DNA from: Desulfomonile tiedjei DSM 6799
Lineage (GTDB): Bacteria; Desulfobacterota; Desulfomonilia; Desulfomonilales; Desulfomonilaceae
Assembly: GCF_000266945.1 (NCBI RefSeq)
Contig: NC_018025.1
Coordinates: 3,662,001 to 3,726,000 of the forward strand
DNA length: 64,000 bases
Reading direction: 5' to 3'
The number at the start of each line of letters is the position of its first letter. Within the stretch, counting starts at the first letter, position 1. Shown piece by piece: positions 9,049 to 17,145 of the stretch. The position numbers and the translations under genes were made by a program. The notes beneath the pieces are model-generated. The model ran no database searches, was not told the DNA's origin, and saw nothing but the letters and a program-made list of their open reading frames with translations.

Positions 9049-10149
9049 TCACCCGGGTCTGATGATCTTCTTGGGTGCAGCCTTTGGCAGGCCGGACATC
9101 ATCTGTTTGAGTTCGTCTGTATCGGGAGACCTGGCCATTGCATCGTCAAACGAGATTATTCTCCTTTGATAAAGCATCAGAAGCGACTGATTCATAGTCT
9201 GCATTCCAGATTTCGCCTGACCGACTTGAATCTGAGAATAAATCTGGTGGACTTTATCTTCACGAATGAGATTCCGGATAGCAGCATTCGGAACCATGAT
9301 TTCCAGGGAAAGCGTGCGGCCCCGACCGTCGAGTGTCGGTATCAGAGTTTGACACATTACCCCTTCAAGAACGAAGCTGAGTTGTGCCCGAACCTGCGGC
9401 TGCTGATGCGCGGGAAAGACGTCGATAATTCGGTTTATCGTCTGCACACACGAGTTCGTATGGAGAGTTCCGAATGTCAGGTGGCCCGTTTCGGAAACGG
9501 TCAACGCAGCCTCGATAGTCTCCAGGTCTCTCATTTCTCCGATGAGCACGACGTCAGGATCCTGGCGGAGAATCGACCGAAGCGCCGCATGAAAGCTCTT
9601 GGTATCCTGGTGAACCTCCCGCTGATTCACGATGCAAGACTTGTGTTGATGGGTAAATTCGATGGGATCTTCAATGGTGACGATGTGCTCGCGACGGTCA
9701 CTGTTTATCTTATCGATCATGGCAGCCAGAGTGGTCGATTTACCGGAGCCCGTCGGCCCGGTCACCAGAACGAGTCCCCGTGGTTTCGCGCACAGATCGT
9801 TCACAATAGGCGGTAATCCCAGTTCCTGAAAAGAACGAATCTGGTAGGGAATAAGCCTGAATGCTCCTGCCAGCGCCCCACGCTGCATAAATATGTTCGC
9901 TCTGAACCGGCTCAGACCTCGAACTCCAAAGGAGAGGTCAAGCTCCTGGTTCTCTTCGAATCGATGTTTTTGGACATCCGTGAGAATACTGTAGCAAAGC
10001 TGCCTGGTTTCCTGAGGTTTCAGCGGCGGATATTCGAGAGGAACGAGTTCACCACGAACTCGGATCATAGGCGGGACACCTGGTGTCACGTGGAGGTCTG
10101 AAGCGCCTCGCTCAACCATTTCCTTCAAAAAATCATGGAGACTTGCCAA
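9049..10149 (-). CDS. pilT: type IV pilus retraction ATPase PilT
   Basis: PilT is the cytosolic hexameric ATPase that drives pilus retraction and twitching. The 366-residue protein has the N-terminal PAS-like domain (GASDLHVTPGVPPMIRVRGEL), Walker A GPTGSGKSTT, the Asp box (ITIEDPIEF), Walker B DVVLIGEMRD, and the His box (GHLTFGTLHTNS). The family motif near the C-terminus is present as AIRNLIREDK, where AIRNLIREGK is usual. It starts with TTG at 10149; AAGGAA lies 7 bases upstream and no ATG fits the family N-terminus. The last 20 residues (LPKAAPKKIIRPG) form a short basic tail. Confidence 0.95.
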   Translation of the reverse strand: MASLHDFLKEMVERGASDLHVTPGVPPMIRVRGELVPLEYPPLKPQETRQLCYSILTDVQKHRFEENQELDLSFGVRGLSRFRANIFMQRGALAGAFRLIPYQIRSFQELGLPPIVNDLCAKPRGLVLVTGPTGSGKSTTLAAMIDKINSDRREHIVTIEDPIEFTHQHKSCIVNQREVHQDTKSFHAALRSILRQDPDVVLIGEMRDLETIEAALTVSETGHLTFGTLHTNSCVQTINRIIDVFPAHQQPQVRAQLSFVLEGVMCQTLIPTLDGRGRTLSLEIMVPNAAIRNLIREDKVHQIYSQIQVGQAKSGMQTMNQSLLMLYQRRIISFDDAMARSPDTDELKQMMSGLPKAAPKKIIRPG

Positions 10150-10257
10150 AATTCATTCCTTTCGGAAATTATTCGTCAGCCAACTGTCCAAGATGTAGCG
10201 GACAGTGCGAAGATTCGTCTGCTCCCGGGCACCTGAAACACGCTCGGCACTGCACTA

Positions 10258-11952
10258 TCAGTCAGGCATTGTCACCCGGGCCACCTCATTTATGGTGGTG
10301 ACACCTTCCTTCAGCTTGTTCACCCCCGCCATGCGCAGGGTATCCATCCCCAGTCGGATTGCCTCTCTCTTGAGTTCCAACGCGGAAGCTCCGGCCAGGA
10401 TGAGTTCCTTAAGTTCGTCGGTAATGGGCATAACCTCGTACAGAGCGACTCTCCCCTTAAACCCGGTATTGGCGCACATTGCGCAACCGGTCCCCTGGTA
10501 AATGGGAAAAGTGCCTATGTCTTCCATTTTCACACCGAGGTCTCGCAGCGCCTCTGCCGGAGGATCTATTTCCATTTTGCACTGGCTGCATATTCTTCTT
10601 GCAAGCCTCTGGGCAACGATGGCATTGACTGAGCTCGCCACCAAGAAAGGTTCGACACCCATGTTGAGCAGTCGGTTGATGGTCTGCGGCGCATCGTTCG
10701 TGTGTAGAGTCGAGAGCACAAGGTGGCCTGTTAGAGCGGCTTTAACGGCAATTTCAGCGGTTTCGAAGTCCCGGATCTCTCCGACCATGATAATGTCCGG
10801 GTCCTGCCTGAGGAAGGATCTCAGGGATGAAGCAAAGGTGAGCCCTATCTCTTCATGCATCTGGACCTGGTTGATCCCGTGCAGGTTGAACTCGACCGGA
10901 TCTTCCGCAGTCGAGACGTTTACATCCGGAGAGTTCAGTTCGGACAGTGCGCTGTACAATGTGGTTGTTTTTCCGGAACCTGTAGGTCCCGTGACCAGCA
11001 CCATACCAAAAGGTTTATGGATAGCTTCCTTGAAATTCCTCAGAGGCTTTTCTTCAAATCCGAGTTTGGTCATATCCAATTGCAGATTGGATTTATCCAG
11101 GAGCCGCATGACCACTTTTTCCCCGAAAAGCGTGGGAAGCACGGACACGCGGAAATCCATATCCCGGCCTTTGCCCAGTTTCAGCTTGATTCGGCCGTCC
11201 TGGGGCAATCGCCTTTCGGCAATGTCCAGGCGGGCCATGATCTTGATGCGGCTGACCATGGGATTCTTGAGCTTCATAGGAGGCTTGACGATCTCGTACA
11301 GAGATCCGTCAATACGCAATCGCACTCTGAGAACTTTTTCATATGGTTCGACGTGTATATCGCTTGCCCGCTTGTTAATTGCCTCTCGAAGGATATAGTT
11401 GACCAATTTGACAACCGGTGCCTCTTCGGCCATTTTGGCGGCATCGTTTGCATCTAATTCGGCGATTTCCCCAACCGCTTCCAGATCTTCGTCGTCGAAC
11501 CCTTCCAGCACATTCTCGGTCTGCAGTCCCGCATCGTAAAACGCATCCAGCGATTTCTTGATCTGAGACTCTGTGGCGATACTGACTTCGATAGACATGT
11601 TCGTCATGAACTTGATGTCATCGATGGCATTCAAGTCCGTTGGATCCGCCATCGCCACATATAATGTCGAGTTAACTTGGCTGTACGGAATCGCCATATA
11701 CTTTTGGGCTTTTTCCGCAGCAATTAGTTTAACCGCATCGGTATCTACATCAATTTCATCAAGAGAAACGGTAGGAAGACCAAGTTGGCGAGAGAGAAAT
11801 TCTACAACGTCGTCTTCATCGACCAGGTCGAGCTTAATAAGTGCCGAGTAAATTTTTCCGCCCTGATTGCGCTGGTAATCTGTGGCTCGCTCGAGCTTTT
11901 CCTCATCTATAATACCTGCGCGCAGCAGCATTTCTCCAATACGATCTTTCAT
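10258..11952 (-). CDS. pilB: type IV pilus extension ATPase PilB
   Basis: PilB powers pilus polymerisation. The 564-residue protein has an N-terminal MshEN-type domain (about 1-140). Two segments of the form IGEMLLRAGIIDEEKLERA and KIYSALIKLDLVDEDDVVEFL are the arrangement that binds cyclic di-GMP in MshE-like ATPases. The ATPase core follows: Walker A GPTGSGKTTT, Asp box TAEDPVEF, Walker B DIIMVGEIRD, His box GHLVLSTLHTND. A four-Cys zinc site is present as CSQCKM and CAMCANTGFKGR. It begins the pilB-pilT-pilC run; a 108-base gap to pilT holds no gene. The HD-GYP protein at 17146 could degrade the same second messenger (inference). Confidence 0.95.
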   Translation of the reverse strand: MKDRIGEMLLRAGIIDEEKLERATDYQRNQGGKIYSALIKLDLVDEDDVVEFLSRQLGLPTVSLDEIDVDTDAVKLIAAEKAQKYMAIPYSQVNSTLYVAMADPTDLNAIDDIKFMTNMSIEVSIATESQIKKSLDAFYDAGLQTENVLEGFDDEDLEAVGEIAELDANDAAKMAEEAPVVKLVNYILREAINKRASDIHVEPYEKVLRVRLRIDGSLYEIVKPPMKLKNPMVSRIKIMARLDIAERRLPQDGRIKLKLGKGRDMDFRVSVLPTLFGEKVVMRLLDKSNLQLDMTKLGFEEKPLRNFKEAIHKPFGMVLVTGPTGSGKTTTLYSALSELNSPDVNVSTAEDPVEFNLHGINQVQMHEEIGLTFASSLRSFLRQDPDIIMVGEIRDFETAEIAVKAALTGHLVLSTLHTNDAPQTINRLLNMGVEPFLVASSVNAIVAQRLARRICSQCKMEIDPPAEALRDLGVKMEDIGTFPIYQGTGCAMCANTGFKGRVALYEVMPITDELKELILAGASALELKREAIRLGMDTLRMAGVNKLKEGVTTINEVARVTMPD

Positions 11953-12127
11953 GGCGAGATTTCTTTACGTTTCCTTAACTGTTGCCGAATTTGAGAGAAA
12001 CATCTTTCAGCCGATGGTGCATATTACCGCGTTCAAGATCTTTTTTCCAAAGAAAAAATCTTCTTGTGATTTCGCATAGCCCGCGAGATAATTTCGTCCC
12101 ACACACCATGATTTGGAGAACGAAAAA

Positions 12128-13249
12128 TTGCCTTCAACAGTTTATTTTACGGATTTGACCGCTAGCTGGAAAAAGAGTGTTCCGGCAAAAGTGACCGAGC
12201 TATTCGAGATGCTCGATCCTTCACACATTTTTCAGACTAAGGAACTCATAGCAGTTAAGCTTCATTTTGGCGAATCCGGTAATACTGCGCACATTCGGCC
12301 TCAATATGTACGAAAAGTGATTGATAGACTGAAAGAGCTTGGTACGAAACCCTTTCTTACCGATACAAACACATTGTACGTAGGATCGCGTACGGAAGCG
12401 TACTCCCATTTGGTGACTGCATTCGAAAACGGTTTCAACCGGGAAGTCACCGGTGCGCCGGCAATTATTGCAGATGGCCTCAGGGGTAATAATCAGGTCG
12501 TTGTCCGTGCAGACGGACATCATTTTCAGGAGTACCATATTGCTGCTGATATTTGTCACGCTGACGGACTTGTGGTTCTGACACATTTCAAGGGTCATGA
12601 GCTGTCGTCATTCGGTGGTGCCATAAAGAATATCGGTATGGGATGTGCCTCCCGAGAGGGCAAGCTCTCTCAACATTCCAACATTTCCCCCAAAGTGGCC
12701 CCGAAGAAATGCATCGGGTGCGAAGAATGTGTTGACTGGTGCCGAGGTGGGGCTATCAGCATACGGAGAGAGGGTCCACAGAAAAAAGCGTTCATCAATC
12801 CGGAGAGTTGCGTGGGTTGCGCCGAATGTATCCTGACGTGCGCCCAGGGAGCGATCCAGGTTCAGTGGAATGAATCTATACCCGTGTTCATGGAAAAAAT
12901 GGTGGAGTACGCAGCAGCGGTGCTCAAGGAAAAACGTGACAAATCGGTATTTGTGACCTTCATCACAGACGTGTCTCCATTGTGCGATTGTACCCCGTTT
13001 TCCGACAGACCGATTGTGCCAGGGCTGGGCATTCTTGCTTCTCGAGATCCTGTGGCAATCGATCAGGCCGCTGTCGATCTGATTAATGCAGCGCCCGGCA
13101 ATCCCATTTCGAATCTTCAGGGAGCATTTCAACCTGGAGAAGATAAATTCAAATCGCTCTTTCCGGACATAGAATGGTCACACCAGCTCGAATACGCCGA
13201 ACAGATGGGGCTCGGAACCAGGGATTACGAGATGAAGACAGTGGGTTAG
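12128..13249 (+). CDS. DUF362 family protein with two [4Fe-4S] ferredoxin motifs
   Basis: This 373-residue cytosolic protein has a DUF362 core (about 1-190 and 240-350) interrupted by a bacterial ferredoxin insert with CIGCEECVDWCRGG and CVGCAECILTCAQGA, two complete 4Fe-4S binding sets. DUF362 proteins occur in many anaerobes; their biochemical role is not established, so no reaction is assigned. SRTEAYSHLVTAFENGF and THFKGHELSSFGGAIKNIGMG are typical DUF362 stretches. I place the start at TTG 12128, which has GGAGA 8 bases upstream; an in-frame TTG at 12113 would lie on top of that site. It is divergent from pilB and stands alone. Confidence 0.85.
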   Translation: MPSTVYFTDLTASWKKSVPAKVTELFEMLDPSHIFQTKELIAVKLHFGESGNTAHIRPQYVRKVIDRLKELGTKPFLTDTNTLYVGSRTEAYSHLVTAFENGFNREVTGAPAIIADGLRGNNQVVVRADGHHFQEYHIAADICHADGLVVLTHFKGHELSSFGGAIKNIGMGCASREGKLSQHSNISPKVAPKKCIGCEECVDWCRGGAISIRREGPQKKAFINPESCVGCAECILTCAQGAIQVQWNESIPVFMEKMVEYAAAVLKEKRDKSVFVTFITDVSPLCDCTPFSDRPIVPGLGILASRDPVAIDQAAVDLINAAPGNPISNLQGAFQPGEDKFKSLFPDIEWSHQLEYAEQMGLGTRDYEMKTVG

Positions 13250-13675
13250 ATGATGTGAAACTGCAACTGTCTCGAGGATGCGCTGCCATGCGCAATGCAC
13301 CTTGCATCTCTGCCGAGCTGAACTGGTCCATTTGTTATGAAAAATGTGCCGGCACGGAGGCACGGCACCCACCGATTTTCGGGAAACGCTTTTCATTATC
13401 GGACAGAAATGATGACATCTGCTACAGACCGACGCATTACAAACGTTCCAGGTAAGTTCTGTCGACCTCTTTTCAGTGAGAACAGCTATTTATCATGGGA
13501 AATATAAACCGTCTGCAAGGCAATCTTAAGATACCCGATACCTTATGAATAACTACTAAAGTGCTGCCTTGACAGAATACTCTGATTCATATAAAATCTC
13601 GTTTGAAAAACTGTAATTTTTCGATTTCTCTTTTATAGCAACCGTACTCTCTCCCAAGAATCGTGGAGGACGAAA
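13250..13675. other. intergenic region with one degenerate family A repeat
   Basis: No convincing gene. It contains a shortened palindromic repeat head at 13340-13373 and, closer to 13676, AT-rich sequence that probably carries the promoter of the secreted protein. No clear terminator for the DUF362 gene was found. Confidence 0.5.
13340..13373 (+). repeat. dispersed palindromic repeat family A, partial copy (second head)
   Basis: Matches the second hairpin head of family A (ATGTGCCGGCACGGAGG...GGCACCCACC) seen again near 28218, 30580, 39432 and, reversed, 50534. Here the right arm is altered (GCACGGCACC), leaving a 6-bp stem. The first head is absent or unrecognisable. Confidence 0.75.
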
Positions 13676-14482
13676 ATGATACGTGTGGGAACGCTCTTGA
13701 TACTGATAATTGCATTTCAGGGGGTCGCTTTCGGGCAAGGCTTATTGGATTCGGTTCTTGGTCCCGGAGGACTGGGAATCTGGGGCGGGAACTCCGGGAG
13801 TCAGTTCAATCCCCAGGCTCAGTATGGAGCACCCCAGATGCCTCAGCAGCCTTATCAGCAGCCGGGGCAGGCAATGCCCGGACAGCCGCAGGGGTATCAG
13901 CCCTACTACAACCAGCAGGGCGTGTACTCTGATTGGCACACGCAACAACCTGCCATGCAGGCTCCGCAAGAGCAGTACGGAATGCCTCAGGAAACCGTCA
14001 CTGAACAACAATACGGGGGGCAGCCTCAGTATCAACAATATCCGCAACAACCCTATCAGCAGCAATATGCAGCACCGCAGCAGCAGCAGTACGCACCGCC
14101 TGCGCAACCTGCTCAGCGACGTGGGCAGCCCTTGCGACCCGGTCAATATGCACCGGATAGGAATCCTGCTGCACCTGGTCCTATTACGGCCGATGACTTG
14201 CCGTCCGGAGCCGTAAGAATTACCACGACAACTCCCGACGGAACCACCATACAGTACTATCCTCCCACGGGTGAGGTTGACGAAGCCCCGCAGGTACGAC
14301 CGCGGCCCCGACGGCAGGCACCGAAACCTGCCCGTGAGCGGCAGATTCAGCAACAAACCGACCAGACAAGTACAGTTCAACAGGGCAATATCGCCATGCC
14401 TCGACCGGTACAGATCCCTCAGGGACAAGATCCTCGTCAAGGATGGGGATCGGCTGTCGATAGGGCCCCATCACCAAGATGA
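13676..14482 (+). CDS. secreted Gln/Pro-rich low-complexity protein
   Basis: I do not recognise a family. The 268-residue protein opens with a clean signal peptide (MIRVGTLLILIIAFQGVAFG, cleaved before QG). A Gly-rich stretch (LGPGGLGIWGGN) is followed by about 130 residues dominated by Gln, Pro, Tyr and Ala (repeats such as PYQQ and QYAPP). A more normal segment, GAVRITTTTPDGTTIQYYPPTGEV, is followed by a basic, Gln-rich tail. The export signal and disordered composition suggest a periplasmic, cell-surface or wall-spanning linker protein. ATG 13676 is preceded by GGAGGACGAAA. A strong terminator follows, so it is monocistronic. The only long ORF opposite it is a compositional shadow. Confidence 0.75.
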   Translation: MIRVGTLLILIIAFQGVAFGQGLLDSVLGPGGLGIWGGNSGSQFNPQAQYGAPQMPQQPYQQPGQAMPGQPQGYQPYYNQQGVYSDWHTQQPAMQAPQEQYGMPQETVTEQQYGGQPQYQQYPQQPYQQQYAAPQQQQYAPPAQPAQRRGQPLRPGQYAPDRNPAAPGPITADDLPSGAVRITTTTPDGTTIQYYPPTGEVDEAPQVRPRPRRQAPKPARERQIQQQTDQTSTVQQGNIAMPRPVQIPQGQDPRQGWGSAVDRAPSPR

Positions 14483-14493
14483 GTGCGGAAGGC

Positions 14494-14531
14494 GACTGCA
14501 GGGCAGCGTATATCTTCCCTGCAGTCATTTT
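14494..14531 (+). terminator. Rho-independent terminator of the Gln/Pro-rich gene
   Basis: A 10-bp perfect stem GACTGCAGGG (14494-14503) pairs with CCCTGCAGTC (14517-14526), with a 13-base loop, followed by ATTTTTAT. It lies 11 bases after the stop codon and isolates purF from the upstream gene. Confidence 0.85.
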
Positions 14532-14647
14532 TATGCCGGAATGGTACCAGTCAATCATCCTGCCCCTCCTCCGGTCACTCTTGACGAGTCAGCCTGTGTG
14601 ATATAGCTTTAGTAAGATTTCTCCCCTCATCTCCTGGAGACAATACA

Positions 14648-16072
14648 ATGGATGACTTATCGTCCAAACGCGAGGCTTGCGGTATTTTCGGAGTCTACGG
14701 AGCCGAAAACCCGGCCGACCTCATATATTTGGGACTCTACGCACTTCAGCATCGCGGCCAGGAATCAGCCGGAATTGTAGTGAGCGACGGCACCTCTGTG
14801 GTGGCGCACAAAGGAATGGGATTGGCCCCTGATGTGTTCAAGAATGGCTTACCAGCTAATATGAAAGGACATCTTGGCATTGGGCACGTTCGGTATTCCA
14901 CAACCGGCAGTTCCATGCTCAAGAATGCACAACCTTTTCTCGTAGAGCAAATCGACCGAGCCTTCGCCCTCGGGCATAACGGCAATATCGTCAACATTTC
15001 AGAATTGCGACGAAAACTGGAAGCTCGCGGAGCAATCTTTCAGACATCCACCGATTCCGAACTCATAGCGCACCTTGTTCTCCATAAGAAGGGCTCTCTG
15101 GAGGAGCGACTCATCAAAGCGTTCGATGAGCTCAAAGGTGCGTGGTCGCTGGTGATGCTGACACCGGACGCCATCCTCGCGGCACGGGATCCATTCGGTT
15201 TCCGCCCGCTCTGTATCGGACGCAAGGGCGATGCAATCATTTTTGCATCCGAGACCTGTGCGCTGGATATTATTGACGCGGAGTACATTCGTGATGTTGA
15301 ACCGGGCGAACTGGTGATTGCCGATCACAACGGAATACGATCGATTCAAGGGCCGCGACGATCCCATTCGGCCATGTGCATATTCGAGTATATTTACTTC
15401 TCCAGGCCGGATTCCATGATTTTCGAGCACGGCGTCTACCAGGTCCGAAAGCAGTTGGGACTTCAACTCGCGCTCGAGGCTCCGGTGGAAGGAGCGGACG
15501 TGGTGGTTCCGATGCCTGCTTCAGGGAATTACGCTGCTCTGGGATTTTCTCAGGGAAGTGGAGTACCTTTTGAGTATGGCGTCATCAGGAATCACTACGT
15601 GGGCAGAACTTTCATCCAGCCTTCTTCCGCAATACGCAATCTCGGGGTCCGGCTCAAGTTGAATCCCGTCAGGGAAATACTCCAGGATCGGAAAATCGTA
15701 GTTATCGATGACTCGATTGTGAGAGGGACCACGAGCAAGTTGAGGACGCGGGCTTTACGCGAAGCTGGCGCCCGGGAAATCCACATGCGAATCAGTTGTC
15801 CGCCGATTAAGTTCCCGTGCTTCTACGGAGTCGATTTCTCAAGTAAGGGCGAGTTGATCGCCTGCTCGAAAACCGTAGAGCAGATTTGCGATTTTATCGG
15901 GGCAGACTCGCTCGCGTATCTCAGCCTTGAAGGAATGTTCAGGGCCATGCCTTTGCCCGCGAAGGACTTCTGTTCAGCCTGTTTCACCGGAAAATATCCG
16001 GTTAAGGTCGTCGACGAGTACACCAAAACGTGCCTCGAATGCAGAACCAGCGAATGCCTGCACTGGCCGTAG
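14648..16072 (+). CDS. purF: amidophosphoribosyltransferase
   Basis: PurF makes 5-phosphoribosylamine from PRPP and glutamine, the first committed step of purine synthesis. The 474-residue protein has a 10-residue propeptide (MDDLSSKREA) before the nucleophile Cys of CGIFGVYG, the class II glutamine amidotransferase domain (to about 240, with HRGQESAGI, GHVRYST and GHNGNI), then the phosphoribosyltransferase domain with the PRPP loop VVIDDSIVRGTTS. Cysteines at MCIFEYIYF, FPCFYG and FCSACF correspond to the Bacillus-type 4Fe-4S ligands, so this is the oxygen-sensitive iron-sulfur form, which suits an anaerobe. ATG 14648 follows CTGGAGACAATACA. It is monocistronic. Confidence 0.97.
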   Translation: MDDLSSKREACGIFGVYGAENPADLIYLGLYALQHRGQESAGIVVSDGTSVVAHKGMGLAPDVFKNGLPANMKGHLGIGHVRYSTTGSSMLKNAQPFLVEQIDRAFALGHNGNIVNISELRRKLEARGAIFQTSTDSELIAHLVLHKKGSLEERLIKAFDELKGAWSLVMLTPDAILAARDPFGFRPLCIGRKGDAIIFASETCALDIIDAEYIRDVEPGELVIADHNGIRSIQGPRRSHSAMCIFEYIYFSRPDSMIFEHGVYQVRKQLGLQLALEAPVEGADVVVPMPASGNYAALGFSQGSGVPFEYGVIRNHYVGRTFIQPSSAIRNLGVRLKLNPVREILQDRKIVVIDDSIVRGTTSKLRTRALREAGAREIHMRISCPPIKFPCFYGVDFSSKGELIACSKTVEQICDFIGADSLAYLSLEGMFRAMPLPAKDFCSACFTGKYPVKVVDEYTKTCLECRTSECLHWP

Positions 16073-16089
16073 CATTCCAGGAGTAAGAG

Positions 16090-16121
16090 TTGGGGAACCT
16101 TTTTGCAAAAAGGTTCCCCAA
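16090..16121. terminator. perfect 32-bp palindrome after purF
   Basis: A perfect palindrome without an unpaired base (first arm TTGGGGAACCTTTTTG), 17 bases after purF and between the convergent genes purF and ispD. The runs of T and A in the centre are typical of a bidirectional terminator. Loop geometry in RNA would need at least four unpaired bases at the centre (TGCA). Confidence 0.7.
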
Positions 16122-16144
16122 ACCCTTCCAAAAACTTTTAACAC

Positions 16145-16193
16145 TTCGCCTAAGTCTCCGTTTTTTCGTTGAAAAACCGGAGACTTAGGCGAA
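16145..16193. terminator. second hairpin between purF and ispD
   Basis: A 16-bp perfect stem (TTCGCCTAAGTCTCCG at 16145-16160, complement at 16178-16193) around a 17-base loop containing TTTTTT. It is placed as a second terminator or transcription insulator for convergent purF and ispD. It could also be a relic of a small palindromic element. Confidence 0.6.
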
Positions 16194-16278
16194 CACTAGA
16201 AGTTCAAGGGATGGGGTTTAAAGAAACACTTCCTACGAGAAGGGTTTGCCCCAATTACTTCTTGGAACGTATGAGGCT

Positions 16279-16959
16279 TCATGGTTGTTGCAGAAGGAGT
16301 TCTGCAAGGATCATGTCTCGTGGAGTGGTAATTTTGATGTTATCTTCCGAATCTTGCACGATTTTCACGGGAAAACCGAGCCGCTCGACGAGGACAGCAT
16401 CATCTGTGCCTTCAAATGCGGATTCCCGCGCTTTTTTGTGTGCTTCCAGAATAATTGCTGTTCGGAACGTTTGAGGCGTGTGAGCCAGCCACAAGTCCGC
16501 TCTCGGAATTGTCTCGATTGTCGAGTCGCCGGTTTTACGTTTCACCGTTTCTTTAATTTGGCGGCAGGCCACTGATGCGCCGATTTCCTCAGCAGCGTTA
16601 AATGTCGCAGTAATTATGTCATGGGAAACAAGCGGCCGAACTCCATCATGAATGGCGACAAGATCCGAATCTCGAACGGCTTGCAGACCGTTCCACACTG
16701 ATTCCTGTCTTGTGGCCCCTCCCGAGACTACATCTCTGATCTTCTTGAATCCGAAGGGCTTTATGATCTCTTTTCTGCATGATGCTTCGTCTCCTGGAGG
16801 AACAGTAAGAACTATCACATCGATCGTCGGATGTTCGTCAAACACCCTCAATGTGCGTGAAAGCATCGGCATCCCGCCGAGATGGAGATATTGCTTCGGG
16901 ACGGCAGACCCCATCCTGCGCCCTACTCCTCCAGCCGTTATGACGGCAGCACGAATCAT
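16279..16959 (-). CDS. ispD: 2-C-methyl-D-erythritol 4-phosphate cytidylyltransferase
   Basis: IspD converts MEP and CTP to CDP-ME in the non-mevalonate isoprenoid pathway. The 226-residue protein has the nucleotide-binding motif AAVITAGGVGRRMGSAVPKQYLHLGGMPML at its start (with the catalytic Arg and Lys), then SVWNGLQAV, VAIHDGVRPLVS, the substrate region ETVKRK, and TPQTFRTAII, and ends SEDNIKITTPRDMILAELLL. All key family motifs are present and the length is normal. GAGGTGA lies 9 bases before ATG 16959. There is no ispF next to it. The polyprenyl diphosphate synthase at 21185 uses the same pathway's products. Confidence 0.96.
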   Translation of the reverse strand: MIRAAVITAGGVGRRMGSAVPKQYLHLGGMPMLSRTLRVFDEHPTIDVIVLTVPPGDEASCRKEIIKPFGFKKIRDVVSGGATRQESVWNGLQAVRDSDLVAIHDGVRPLVSHDIITATFNAAEEIGASVACRQIKETVKRKTGDSTIETIPRADLWLAHTPQTFRTAIILEAHKKARESAFEGTDDAVLVERLGFPVKIVQDSEDNIKITTPRDMILAELLLQQP

Positions 16960-17145
16960 CAGCTACGTCACCTCATGCCGAGTCGCATTGAAAGATGAGA
17001 GTCTTTCATAAAACTCCGGATAATCAAGAAAAAAGCATCGAGAAATGACACTTCCCCCACCAACAGAATACCAGTACGCTGGTGCGCCTACCAGGCAGGA
17101 TGTCGATGCTAATCTGTGCGGTCCGAAAGAGCGCGAAATATTTAA

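Noticed and set aside
10502-11398. 298-residue plus-strand ORF opposite pilB
   Set aside because: Antisense of the ATPase core; Ser/Arg-rich composition typical of a reverse shadow.
13800-14120. Repeated CAG/CAA-rich units resembling a tandem or CRISPR repeat
   Set aside because: Units vary in length and sequence and encode Gln/Pro; no conserved repeat-spacer pattern.
13742-14440. 232-residue minus-strand ORF opposite the Gln/Pro-rich gene
   Set aside because: Its Leu/Arg-rich composition comes from reading Gln/Pro codons backwards; the plus-strand protein has signal peptide, ribosome binding site and terminator.
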